This document shows, one piece after another, positions 1-7,473 of a stretch of DNA of 64,000 nucleotides. The notes beneath the pieces were generated by a model. It was not told the origin of the DNA. It did not search any database and saw only the letters and a program-made list of their open reading frames with translations. Source of the DNA: Flavobacterium praedii (GTDB lineage: Bacteria; Bacteroidota; Bacteroidia; Flavobacteriales; Flavobacteriaceae); contig NZ_CP113948.1 of NCBI RefSeq assembly GCF_026810365.1, positions 1,823,001 to 1,887,000 of the forward strand, read 5' to 3'. The translations under genes were made by a program, and so were the position numbers. The stretch's first letter is position 1. Every line of letters starts with the position of its first letter.

Positions 1-1
1 A

Positions 2-274
2 GAAGTAGCAGGAAGTATGATTCCGCAAATTCTTGGTGGATTGGTAAACAAAGTAAATGATCCAAAAGACAGCTTTCAAATAACCGATTTAATTGGAGCA
101 ATTACTGGAAGTGGTACAGAAACCTCTGGAATTATGGATACTATTTCAAAATATGGAACACAATTTGGTTTAGACCAAAATGCCGATGGAAAACTAGACC
201 TGAATGACGCTATTGCAGTAACAAAAAGCAGTGGTGGCATTGGTGGATTTCTAGGGAAACTTTTTGGAAAATAA
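2..274 (+). CDS. DUF937-like protein, 3' end (5' truncated by window)
   Basis: The reading frame is open from base 2, so the gene begins before the window and the ATG at 17 is probably internal. The visible 91 or so residues contain alternating hydrophobic and glycine-rich stretches (LGGLVNKV, IGAITGSG, GGIGGFLGKLFGK at the end) that are typical of the C-terminal part of DUF937/YidB-like small proteins. An acidic loop, DQNADGKLDLND, has the spacing of an EF-hand/dockerin calcium loop (D-x-N-x-D-G-x-L-D). No enzymatic function can be assigned. The family name is inferred from overall character, the calcium loop is seen directly. Confidence 0.6.
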   Translation, partial: EVAGSMIPQILGGLVNKVNDPKDSFQITDLIGAITGSGTETSGIMDTISKYGTQFGLDQNADGKLDLNDAIAVTKSSGGIGGFLGKLFGK

Positions 275-292
275 AAAAATCTCAATTTTAAA

Positions 293-333
293 ATAAAAAA
301 GGCATTTACAAATCAGTGAGTGTCTTTTTTTTA
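293..333 (+). terminator. possible rho-independent terminator after the DUF937-like gene
   Basis: An AAAAGGCA arm can pair with TGTCTTTT (one G-U pair) around a 16-nt loop, followed by a run of T. It lies 20 bp after the stop codon. The stem is weak, so this is a tentative call. Confidence 0.35.
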
Positions 334-432
334 ATACAAAAAAACATAAACACCACATTATCATTACAAAACATTTTTTTTATATAACTTTATGATTATT
401 ATTTTTTTTAAATTATTCAAACATCCATTATT

Positions 433-864
433 ATGAAAAATATAATTTACATAGTAATCATTCTTTTGACAATTATTGGATGTAACACTTCCAAACCAAA
501 ATTTTCAAATGATGAAAAACAAAAAACAGGAAGCAATGACACCATAAAAATTGCCAATGAAGAATTGAATTATGAAATAATTATCATAGAACCTGGTTTT
601 GATTTTTGGCTACATTCAACAGCATATCCACGAGGATATCATTCCCAAGCTTATTTAGAAAACAAAAATAATATATTTGTTATGGAATGGAATAATCGAG
701 TTAGACAACCCCAACTCTACCCTCCTAATTTATATGAAATGATAATAGATTATTCCCCTAATATTAATTATGGATATGAAGTTAACTATCTGCTTTATAA
801 TTACATGATATATTTTCAAAACAAATACAATCAAAAATTAAATGGATATGTCCCCCTACGATAA
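433..864 (+). CDS. small lipoprotein, DUF6146-like
   Basis: A 143-residue protein with an N-terminal hydrophobic segment and a lipobox, LTIIGC with Cys17, so it is probably a lipoprotein anchored in the envelope. After a polar linker the body is rich in Tyr, Asn and Trp (EPGFDFWL, PRGYHSQAYLENKN, EWNNRVRQPQLYPPNLYEM, YGYEVNYLLYNYMIYFQNKYNQKL). This pattern resembles the flavobacterial DUF6146 family as I remember it; the molecular role is unknown. It stands alone, with a repeat element downstream. Confidence 0.7.
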   Translation: MKNIIYIVIILLTIIGCNTSKPKFSNDEKQKTGSNDTIKIANEELNYEIIIIEPGFDFWLHSTAYPRGYHSQAYLENKNNIFVMEWNNRVRQPQLYPPNLYEMIIDYSPNINYGYEVNYLLYNYMIYFQNKYNQKLNGYVPLR

Positions 865-1035
865 TGTATACAAAACTGATTACCAAAATATTATAACCAC
901 ATGAAATAGATTTTTTATTTTTACTTAAATCCATCTTACGCACAATTAGTCAATTTACCTAAGCATAGCGTTTAATGAAATCAATAAATTAAAAGAGCAT
1001 CGCATTATACAATATCAGTCTATAAAATAAGATTA

Positions 1036-1157
1036 GGGCGTGACCCATTGCCTCGTCCAAAAAGACGAAACAATGGGTCGTGCTGTTCGCTCCCGCTTTT
1101 TTTTGATTCCGTAAAAAAACGAAATCAAAAAAAGAGCTCCACTACCATCACTCACGC
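1036..1157 (+). repeat. dispersed double-hairpin repeat, copy 1
   Basis: A 122-bp element starting GGCGTGACCC and ending CTCACGC. It carries two potential hairpins: GACCCATTG paired with CAATGGGTC around a TCGTCC/GACGA inner stem, and a second AT-rich stem on either side of a CCGTAAAAAAACG loop, ending in GAGCTCCACT. A second copy in the opposite orientation lies at 15917-16055. It fills most of the 395-bp gap between 865 and 1259. The 62-residue reading frame antisense to it is not a gene. Confidence 0.75.
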
Positions 1158-1231
1158 AAAAAAGAAGTAACAAATCAAATTTATCCAAATAAAAAAAAGA
1201 AATTAGAATAAATTCAACCATTAAAACCTGT

Positions 1232-1239
1232 TATATTTG
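1232..1239 (+). promoter_or_regulatory. candidate Bacteroidota -7 box (TATATTTG)
   Basis: TATATTTG matches the TANNTTTG -7 consensus of the Bacteroidota primary sigma factor and sits 20 bp before the ATG at 1260. No clear TTG -33 element is visible at the expected distance, so confidence is moderate. Confidence 0.4.
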
Positions 1240-1259
1240 CAAAAAGGAATTAATTAAAA

Positions 1260-1565
1260 ATGAAGCGATTAAAACAACGTTGGGGATTAACATCCAATTG
1301 GCAATTAGCCATAATATTTGTTGTTTTTGCCATTACAGGATCGGCTTCCGCATATTTGTCTCGACCATTTTGTATTTGGTTGGGAATTGGAAAAGAGGAA
1401 CTAGGCCATTGGTATACTCCCATTCGATTATTGTTGATTTTTCCTATTTATCAAGTTTTATTGGTTTCTATAGGTTTCCTTTTTGGCCAATTTAAATTCT
1501 TTTGGGGATTCGAAAAAAAAATGCTAAAAAGTATGGGATTTGGTTTTCTTTTCAATGATAAATAA
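1260..1565 (+). CDS. small two-helix membrane protein, DUF6787-like
   Basis: A 101-residue protein with a basic N-terminus (MKRLKQRWGL), a first membrane helix at about 17-36 (LAIIFVVFAITGSASAYL) and a second at about 57-77 (LLLIFPIYQVLLVSIGFLFG), then FKFFWGFEKKMLKSMG. The layout matches a short conserved flavobacterial family that I recall as DUF6787; no function is known to me. The -7 box 20 bp upstream supports this start. It precedes bcp by 114 bp on the same strand, but an operon is not obvious. Confidence 0.65.
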   Translation: MKRLKQRWGLTSNWQLAIIFVVFAITGSASAYLSRPFCIWLGIGKEELGHWYTPIRLLLIFPIYQVLLVSIGFLFGQFKFFWGFEKKMLKSMGFGFLFNDK

Positions 1566-1679
1566 GGACATTTGAATTATCGGTTATCAGACAATTTTGA
1601 ATACTCCGATAAATAATTCAACTTACTATTTTAAAACTTTTTTCGTATTCAATTTTCTACATTCAAAAAAACATAAAAT

Positions 1680-2132
1680 ATGACCACATTAAAAAAAGGA
1701 GATAAAGCACCAAAATTTTCAGGTACAGATCAAGACGGAAAAACGCATGAACTTGCTGATTATACTGGCAAAAAATTAGTTGTTTTCTTTTACCCAAAAG
1801 CTTCAACACCCGGTTGTACAGCAGAGGCTTGTGATTTAAGAGATAATTTTGAGCGTTTTCAAGCCAATAATTACGAATTGCTCGGCGTAAGTGCAGACAG
1901 CGCCAAAGCGCAAGCTAAGTTCAAGGATAAATATGAATTTCCTTTTCCTTTATTAGCCGATGAAGATAAAACGGTTATCAATGCATTTGGGGTTTGGGGA
2001 CCTAAAAAATTTATGGGAAAAGAATATGATGGAATTCACAGAACCACATTTGTTATTGACGAAAACGGAATTATAACCGATGTGATTACAGATGTAAAAA
2101 CCAAAGTGCACGCAAATCAGATATTGAAATAA
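1680..2132 (+). CDS. bcp: thioredoxin-dependent thiol peroxidase (bacterioferritin comigratory protein)
   Basis: A 150-residue cytoplasmic peroxiredoxin of the BCP/PrxQ class. It reduces hydrogen peroxide and organic hydroperoxides using thioredoxin. The peroxidatic motif is at residues 43-46 (TPGC, Cys46), and Cys51 in CTAEAC is placed as the resolving cysteine of the atypical 2-Cys arrangement. KGDKAPKF at the N-terminus, VVFFYPKASTPGCT, LLGVSADS and RTTFVIDENG are family hallmarks. Full length for the family. Transcription probably ends at the strong hairpin directly downstream. Confidence 0.95.
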   Translation: MTTLKKGDKAPKFSGTDQDGKTHELADYTGKKLVVFFYPKASTPGCTAEACDLRDNFERFQANNYELLGVSADSAKAQAKFKDKYEFPFPLLADEDKTVINAFGVWGPKKFMGKEYDGIHRTTFVIDENGIITDVITDVKTKVHANQILK

Positions 2133-2153
2133 GAACAAATGATTCTCAAAATA

Positions 2154-2202
2154 AAAAAAACTCCAATAAAAAACAATTTGTTCTTTTTGGAGTTTTTTTT
2201 TA
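2154..2202. terminator. rho-independent terminator between bcp and the convergent gene
   Basis: AAAAACTCCAA and TTGGAGTTTTTTTT form a stem around a roughly 20-nt AT-rich loop, with a T run on the plus side and an A run on the other, so it could serve both converging genes. Confidence 0.75.
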
Positions 2203-2234
2203 TATAAATGAAAATCTACTTTATATCTATTTGC

Positions 2235-3695
2235 TTATTTAGCTTCTATAATTGAATTAGGTTGATATCCAAAAAGGCGTTTTTCTTTAATGATTTCAGG
2301 TACCCCATCAGGTAACATCGATTCCCAACCTGGTTTACCAGCACTAATCATTTTTAATACTTCACGTGAGAACACCTCTAATATTTCAGGATTGTAATCT
2401 TCAATATCCACAACTTTTCCATTGAATTTAAAGAATTTGTAAAGTTCTTTCATTCTAGGATGCACTTTTAAATTTTCGGAAGTAATGATTTCTCCTTCTT
2501 CCCCCAACATTGGATATAAAAATACTTTCATATCACGATAAAATAATTTACCAAAAGCCTCCAAAATTCCTCCACTTAAATGGCGGTAATATTTTTCGTC
2601 GAATATATCCACTAAATTATTAACCCCCATGGCAAGCCCCATTCTGGCTTTAGTATAATTCGAGAAATATTCAACAACTTTGTAATATTCTTGAAAATTA
2701 GAAATCATTACGGTTTGCCCAAGAGAACAAAGTAATTCGGCACGATCCATAAAATCTCTTTCATCGATTTCTCCGTCGGAACGAAGATTCGATAATGTAA
2801 TTTCAAAAATGACCAAAGTATTTTCTTTTTCTACTTTATTCTCTTCCAAAAACATCTTAAGAGATTGTTTGTACATGTCCATATTCACTTTGGTAACAGG
2901 ACGAAAACTACCTCTAAACGCAAGTATGTTTTTTTTATAAAGAATAGATGCCGGTAAGATATTTTTACCCTGTGGATTGAACATTACCGCATCAGTCATT
3001 CCGTTTTTGACCAATTGCAGACTCATTAATCTATTGTCTACATCTGCAAAACGAGGACCTGAAAAATTGATAGTATCTATTTCAAGTTGATCTTTATCTA
3101 AATGATCGTAAAGGTATCGAAGTAATTTCTTGGGATCATTGTATTTGTAGAATGCACCATATATCAGATTCACTCCCAAAATACCTAAAGTTTCTTGTTG
3201 CAATCGTGAATCCGTTTCTTTGAAACGAATATGGATGATGATTTCGTTATAAGCTTCACTTGGGTCTAGTTGGTATCGAATGCCAACCCATCCGTGACCT
3301 TTGAATTGTTTAGCAAAATCGATAGTTGCAACAGTATTGGCATAACTAAAAAATAATTTATTAGGATGTTTAGTTCTGCTAAGTCGTTCTTCTATTAATT
3401 CTCCTTCAAAAGTTAGCATCTTTTTAAGTCTGCTTTCTGTTACATAACGACCGTCTTCTTCTATACCATAAACAGCATCACTAAAATCTTTATCATAGGC
3501 AGACATTGCTTTTGCGATGGTTCCAGAAGAACCTCCTGATCTAAAAAAATGTCTCACTGTTTCTTGACCAGCTCCAATTTCAGCAAAAGTACCGTATATA
3601 TTTTCATTCAAATTAATACGAAGTGCTTTATCCTTTAAAGAAGGAATTTGCTCAATAACTTTGTCCCCTTTTAGTTTTATCTTTTTGGCTTCCAT
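2235..3695 (-). CDS. conserved flavobacterial protein of unknown function (486 aa)
   Basis: A soluble 486-residue protein with no signal peptide or membrane helix. Near the N-terminus it has LRINLNENIYGTFAEIGAGQETVRHFFRSG and later SYANTVATIDFAKQFKGHGWVGIRYQL, both looking like strongly conserved blocks. I recall close relatives being common in Flavobacteriia and sometimes labelled nicotinate-nucleotide adenylyltransferase, but I see no HxGH nucleotidyl-transfer motif, so I do not transfer that name. It is transcribed divergently from the MBL-fold gene, with a TAACTTTG box 32 bp before its ATG. Confidence 0.75.
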   Translation of the reverse strand: MEAKKIKLKGDKVIEQIPSLKDKALRINLNENIYGTFAEIGAGQETVRHFFRSGGSSGTIAKAMSAYDKDFSDAVYGIEEDGRYVTESRLKKMLTFEGELIEERLSRTKHPNKLFFSYANTVATIDFAKQFKGHGWVGIRYQLDPSEAYNEIIIHIRFKETDSRLQQETLGILGVNLIYGAFYKYNDPKKLLRYLYDHLDKDQLEIDTINFSGPRFADVDNRLMSLQLVKNGMTDAVMFNPQGKNILPASILYKKNILAFRGSFRPVTKVNMDMYKQSLKMFLEENKVEKENTLVIFEITLSNLRSDGEIDERDFMDRAELLCSLGQTVMISNFQEYYKVVEYFSNYTKARMGLAMGVNNLVDIFDEKYYRHLSGGILEAFGKLFYRDMKVFLYPMLGEEGEIITSENLKVHPRMKELYKFFKFNGKVVDIEDYNPEILEVFSREVLKMISAGKPGWESMLPDGVPEIIKEKRLFGYQPNSIIEAK

Positions 3696-3726
3696 TTTTT
3701 TTCGTTTAAATTCGGCGATTATGTTA

Positions 3727-3734
3727 CAAAGTTA
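3727..3734 (-). promoter_or_regulatory. candidate -7 box (TAACTTTG on the minus strand)
   Basis: It matches TANNTTTG and lies 32 bp upstream of the ATG at 3695. It forms a divergent pair with the box at 3769-3776. No clear -33 element. Confidence 0.4.
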
Positions 3735-3768
3735 ATTAATTAGGCTTCTAATGAAAGAGAATTAATTC

Positions 3769-3776
3769 TATTTTTG
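3769..3776 (+). promoter_or_regulatory. candidate -7 box (TATTTTTG)
   Basis: It matches TANNTTTG and lies 18 bp before the TTG start codon at 3795, giving a very short leader. Its position supports use of that TTG start. Confidence 0.4.
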
Positions 3777-3794
3777 TAAAAAAAAGAAACACAA

Positions 3795-4559
3795 TTGAAA
3801 GTATATTTTTTAGGTACTGGAACATCTCAAGGTATTCCAATTATAGGTAGTGATCATGAAGTATGCAAAAGTACTGAACCTAAGGACAAAAGGCTCCGCG
3901 TTTCGGTATGGATTTCATGGAATGACTACTCCTACGTAATCGATTGCGGCCCTGATTTCAGGCAACAAATGTTAGCTTCAAATTGTAAAAAAGTTGATGG
4001 AATTTTATTTACTCATGAACATGCTGATCATACGGCTGGATTAGATGATATTCGGCCATTTAATTTCAAACAAGGAGCTATTCCAATTTATGCTCACAAA
4101 AGAGTATTGACTAATATTGAAAAACGTTTTGACTATATTTTTGAAACCGTTAATAGATATCCTGGCGCTCCTTCTGTAGAAAAACATGAAATAAAAAACA
4201 ATACACCTATTTCTATTGGAAATAAAATAGCCGTCCCAATCAACGTAATGCATGGTGATCTTCAGGTTTTTGGTTTTAGAATAGATGATTTTGCGTATTT
4301 AACTGATGTAAAAACAGTAGAGGAAGTAGAAATCTCCAAACTAAAAAACCTCAAAGTACTAGTGGTAAACGCATTACGAATTGAGCCTCATAAAACACAT
4401 TTTAATTTGCAAGAAGCACTCGATTTTATAGCTTTGCTGAAACCGGAGAAAGCATATTTAACCCATATTAGTCATATGCTAGGCTTTCACGAAGTGGTTC
4501 AAAAACAACTTCCTTCAAATGTTTTCTTGGCTTATGATAATTTAGAAATTACAATTTAA
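3795..4559 (+). CDS. metallo-beta-lactamase-fold hydrolase, PhnP-like
   Basis: A 254-residue MBL-fold phosphodiesterase-type hydrolase. The metal-binding motif THEHADH is at residues 73-79 (His74, His76, Asp78, His79), after the typical N-terminal strand FLGTGTSQGIP and an IDCGPDFR motif. Late histidines (MHGDLQVFGFR, LTHISHMLGFHE) complete the site. The class includes PhnP, the cyclic ribose phosphate phosphodiesterase, but the substrate here is unknown. The start is TTG: it places KVYFLGTGTSQG at the N-terminus as in relatives, with no ATG in frame nearby. The next gene follows after 10 bp, so they are probably cotranscribed. Confidence 0.85.
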   Translation: MKVYFLGTGTSQGIPIIGSDHEVCKSTEPKDKRLRVSVWISWNDYSYVIDCGPDFRQQMLASNCKKVDGILFTHEHADHTAGLDDIRPFNFKQGAIPIYAHKRVLTNIEKRFDYIFETVNRYPGAPSVEKHEIKNNTPISIGNKIAVPINVMHGDLQVFGFRIDDFAYLTDVKTVEEVEISKLKNLKVLVVNALRIEPHKTHFNLQEALDFIALLKPEKAYLTHISHMLGFHEVVQKQLPSNVFLAYDNLEITI

Positions 4560-4569
4560 TAGCATTTTT

Positions 4570-5073
4570 ATGAAACAATCATTTTTCCTTTACGCCTTAA
4601 TTTTGTCTTTGGTATTTAACATTTACACTTATATGTATTTGAGCAAAGAAGTGACTTTTGAACAAGAAAAATATAAAAAAACAACAACTAAATTAAAAGA
4701 TAGTTTAGTATCTGTTACCAATAAATTATCTGATGTAGATTATTTTTCATTAGAAAAAAATGAAAATGCCCAAAACTACTTTGAAACGGCTAAATCTGAA
4801 AAAATACGAAATTACACAACATTAATTCCGTATGTTACGGCACAATTATTAGACTTGAATGCCAATCCAAAAGGGAATCCATATACAGGACAAGTACAAT
4901 TGGGAGCTACTAAATTTTCGATAAACAAAATAAAGGTACTAAATAACCGCTGGATAATTGCTGACTACAGTGACGGAGAATATTGGGGAGAAGTATTATT
5001 GAAATACTTTATCAACGAAGATGAAAGTGTTTCATTCGAAGTTAATCAAACATTTTTATACCAAGCCCCCTAA
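4570..5073 (+). CDS. membrane-anchored protein of unknown function (167 aa)
   Basis: I do not recognise a named family. It has one N-terminal membrane helix at about 5-24 (FFLYALILSLVFNIYTYMYL), then a charged, probably coiled-coil stretch at about 28-60 (EQEKYKKTTTKLKDSLVSVTNKLSDV), then a small soluble domain with NRWIIADYSDGEYWGEVLLKYF. It is likely anchored in the inner membrane facing the periplasm. It follows the MBL-fold gene by 10 bp. Its last codons (QAP, stop) lie inside a GC-rich palindromic repeat that faces another copy at the end of the convergent esterase gene. Confidence 0.65.
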   Translation: MKQSFFLYALILSLVFNIYTYMYLSKEVTFEQEKYKKTTTKLKDSLVSVTNKLSDVDYFSLEKNENAQNYFETAKSEKIRNYTTLIPYVTAQLLDLNANPKGNPYTGQVQLGATKFSINKIKVLNNRWIIADYSDGEYWGEVLLKYFINEDESVSFEVNQTFLYQAP

Positions 5074-5152
5074 TTCCAAAAGGGGGATTTTTGTACGAAA
5101 ACACATTTAGGTTATTCGGTTTTTGTTTCCCCTTCGGGGGTTAGGGGGCTAA
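5065..5152. terminator. long inverted repeat between converging genes, probable bidirectional terminator
   Basis: AGCCCCCTAA at the left end pairs with TTAGGGGGCT at the right end, and each arm also contains its own small palindrome (CCAAAAGGGGG and CCCCTTCGGGGG). The arms are two inverted copies of the same short GC-rich element and overlap the 3' ends of both flanking genes. A terminator role is inferred from its place between convergent stops. Confidence 0.55.
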
Positions 5153-5786
5153 GCCAGTTTTTTAAATCATAAAAATTTTGAGGAGCTACTCCATGGCCTA
5201 CTGGATATTCTTTGTATGTGATTGCAATTCCAAGTTTCTCTAAAATACCCGGTGTTTTCCTAGCCCATTCAATTGGGATAACCTGATCTACTGTTCCATG
5301 AGATGCAAATACTTTAAGTTTGCTAAGGTTATTTTTTAAGTAATCATCGGTTATGATATCCAAATTGACATATCCACTCATTGCTATAACCTTATTGATT
5401 TTTTCTGGATACGAAAGTGCCACAGCATAACTCAAAATTGAACCTTGACTGAAACCTAATAGATTGACATCATTGGCATCTATTGGATAATTAGCCACCA
5501 ATTCATCAATGAAATTTGAAATTAAATCTCTTGAAATTCGAGCTTGATCATTATCTGAGAATTTGTTTTGGTCAGCGTCAAAATTGATAGCATACCAAGC
5601 ATAACTTCCATATTGAAGGTCATAAGGAGCTCGTGCTGAAATAACAAAATATTCTGCTGGTAATTCCGGTGCAAACGAAAATAAATCAGCTTCATTACTA
5701 CCATATCCATGAAGTAACAGTAATAATGGATTTTTGTTAAGAATCACTTTAGGTTCTCGTATTTTATATTCTAAGGATAGTTTCAT
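5112..5786 (-). CDS. alpha/beta hydrolase, phospholipase/carboxylesterase family
   Basis: A 224-residue cytoplasmic serine esterase of the YpfH/acyl-protein-thioesterase type. The catalytic triad is visible as Ser113 in GFSQG, Asp167 in GTVDQVIP and His198 in VGHGV; the oxyanion region is LLLHGYGSNEADLF at 24-36. It hydrolyses short acyl or phospholipid esters in characterised relatives; the natural substrate here is unknown. The normal domain ends near NWL (residue 212), and the last 12 residues, SPLTPEGETKTE, are encoded by a GC-rich palindromic repeat that also occurs inside lolD. Last gene of a four-gene minus-strand run starting at 9402. Confidence 0.9.
   Translation of the reverse strand: MKLSLEYKIREPKVILNKNPLLLLLHGYGSNEADLFSFAPELPAEYFVISARAPYDLQYGSYAWYAINFDADQNKFSDNDQARISRDLISNFIDELVANYPIDANDVNLLGFSQGSILSYAVALSYPEKINKVIAMSGYVNLDIITDDYLKNNLSKLKVFASHGTVDQVIPIEWARKTPGILEKLGIAITYKEYPVGHGVAPQNFYDLKNWLSPLTPEGETKTE
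5115..5153 (-). repeat. GC-rich palindromic element encoding the esterase C-terminus
   Basis: On the coding strand AGCCCCCTAACCCCCGAAGG encodes SPLTPEG and continues into ETKTE. The same peptide pattern, P-[LV]-[ST]-P-[EK]-G-x-T, is encoded in lolD at 21629-21673, and the same DNA core AGCCCCCTAA is found inverted at 5065. Confidence 0.6.
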
Positions 5787-5850
5787 TTTGTGTATTTTAG
5801 TCCCTTAATTTATGAGGCAAAATTTAGAATTCAGATTTTGAAATGTATTT

Positions 5851-6177
5851 TTAAGAAATGCTTTTAAGCCATTTCTGAAAGTATTCTCCAAGTAAAGGGA
5901 TTGGTTTTGTTTCCCCCTTGATGGCGCTAAAAATTCCGTAGGACCATAAAATCGAAATGAAAATCCACATAGGTGCAGAAATCATCAAACTATCAAAATT
6001 GCTTATTATTAATCCCAAAGAAATAAAAGTAAGCGTTAGTCCTAATCCTTGACGGATATGAAAGGAAGCAAATTCATTTTTATCTTCACTATTCATGGAC
6101 ATTGCAATTAATACGCCAATTCCTAAAATATAACTGGTAATTGCTGCTGTTTTTCCAGCTTCGATTGTATTGTTCAT
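5851..6177 (-). CDS. DUF4870/Tic20-like small membrane protein
   Basis: A 108-residue membrane protein with three to four predicted helices. The motif FASFHIRQGLGLTL (about 37-50) is the signature of the DUF4870 family, and the ending PIPLLGEYFQKWL is also usual for it. Function unknown. It lies 9 bp after the dihydroorotase-like gene and 64 bp before the esterase gene, so it is very probably in the same operon. Confidence 0.85.
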   Translation of the reverse strand: MNNTIEAGKTAAITSYILGIGVLIAMSMNSEDKNEFASFHIRQGLGLTLTFISLGLIISNFDSLMISAPMWIFISILWSYGIFSAIKGETKPIPLLGEYFQKWLKSIS

Positions 6178-6186
6178 GTTGTTTGG

Positions 6187-7440
6187 TTATCCTAAAATTA
6201 ATTTCCCTTGATTCAAAATTCCGTATGCTTTTCCTTTTAGATTAACACCTAGAAATGCAGAATTTTTTGATTTAGAAAGTATGTTTGCTTTTGTGAATAC
6301 ACTGTTTCCTTCGGGATTAAATAAAGTAATATTAGCTATTTCACCTTCGGCTAGGCTATTATTAGGGATACTGAAAATTGATTTTCCAAGAGTCAATTTC
6401 TCGATTATAGTTTCTAATGGGAGTACGGTCATCAATGCACCAAATGCACTCTCTAATCCGATAGTCCCGTTTTTAGCCAAATCAAATTCCATTTTTTTGT
6501 GTTCAATATCTATCGGATTATGGTCGGAAGTAATTAAATCAATCGTTCCGTCAAGAACTCCATTGATTAAGGCTTGTCTATCAATTTCGGTTCTTAATGG
6601 TGGAGTAACTTTATATCTAGAATCAAAACTTTCTAATTTATCATCAGTTAATACCAAATGATGTACCGTAGCGCTACAAGTTACATTTAATCCTTTTGCT
6701 TTAGCTTCTTTGATCAATTGTACAGATTTTGCAGTTGAAATTGTTGGAATATGCATTTTACCACCAGTATATTCTAATAAAAATAAGTTTCTGACTATTT
6801 GTATTTCTTCGGCTAAATCTGGAATGCCTTTCAGCCCCAAACGAGCCGAAACAATACCTTCATTTGCAACTCCATTCCCTTTTATTTTGTCATCTTGTGC
6901 AAAAGCAATTACGAGTCCATCAAAATCTTGTACATATTGCAAGGCAATTTTTAGCAAATTGGCATTGTCCAAACTTTTAGCATAATCTCCAAAAGCAACA
7001 GCACCAGAATTTTTCATATCAAATAATTCAGCCATATCTTTTCCTTCACTTTCTTTCGTTAAGGCCCCTATCGGAAAAAGCTGTGTAGCAAAACCATTGG
7101 CTTTATTTTTTACAAAATTAACTTGCGATTGATTATCTATTACAGGCAAAGAGTTGGGCTGTAAAGCAATGGCAGCAAAACCACTTTTGGCAGCAACATC
7201 TAAGCCATTTGCAATAGTTTCTCTATCTTCAAAGCCAGGTTCCCCAAGTGAAACACTACTATCAAACCAACCTTGTGAAATATGTAGATTTTCTAATTTT
7301 AATTCTTCAGAATTATCTGTATTTAAAAGTGATGTTCCGATTTTTTTCACAAAACCATCTGCAACTAAAACATCAACAGTCTGATTGTGAAAAGAACTAT
7401 TTGAATCTATTATTTTGGCGTTTCGGATGATGATGTTCAT
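6187..7440 (-). CDS. dihydroorotase-like protein lacking metal ligands (possible pseudo-dihydroorotase)
   Basis: A 417-residue amidohydrolase-fold protein clearly related to type I dihydroorotase: EPGFEDRETI (67-76), PNSLPVIDN, NEGIVSARLGLKGIPDLAEE and KVTPPLRTEIDRQALI are all family blocks. However, the metal site is gone. The usual D-x-H-x-H is DSSVS (Ser62 and Ser64 replace both His), AHCED is AFAQD, and the HIQHVST-type motif is HIPTIST; only the Asp of SDHNP remains. Catalysis of carbamoyl-aspartate cyclisation is therefore doubtful. Non-catalytic PyrC' proteins that hold aspartate transcarbamoylase together are known in other bacteria, and this is an attractive parallel. Annotation pipelines would call it pyrC. 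It sits 33 bp after the BatA-like gene. Confidence 0.8.
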   Translation of the reverse strand: MNIIIRNAKIIDSNSSFHNQTVDVLVADGFVKKIGTSLLNTDNSEELKLENLHISQGWFDSSVSLGEPGFEDRETIANGLDVAAKSGFAAIALQPNSLPVIDNQSQVNFVKNKANGFATQLFPIGALTKESEGKDMAELFDMKNSGAVAFGDYAKSLDNANLLKIALQYVQDFDGLVIAFAQDDKIKGNGVANEGIVSARLGLKGIPDLAEEIQIVRNLFLLEYTGGKMHIPTISTAKSVQLIKEAKAKGLNVTCSATVHHLVLTDDKLESFDSRYKVTPPLRTEIDRQALINGVLDGTIDLITSDHNPIDIEHKKMEFDLAKNGTIGLESAFGALMTVLPLETIIEKLTLGKSIFSIPNNSLAEGEIANITLFNPEGNSVFTKANILSKSKNSAFLGVNLKGKAYGILNQGKLILG

Positions 7441-7473
7441 ATGTTATGTCGTTTACTTTTTAAAACTGTATTG

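Noticed and set aside
1033..1221. 62-residue reading frame on the minus strand
   Set aside because: It lies across the double-hairpin repeat, and its sequence (runs of Lys, Phe, Leu) follows from the repeat's AT tracts; no protein-like features.
2235..3695. Nicotinate-nucleotide adenylyltransferase assignment for the 486-residue protein
   Set aside because: No HxGH or ISSTxxR motif of that enzyme family is visible; kept as unknown function.
6281..6985. Plus-strand frames of 126 and 91 residues
   Set aside because: Antisense shadows of the dihydroorotase-like gene; no promoter or domain.
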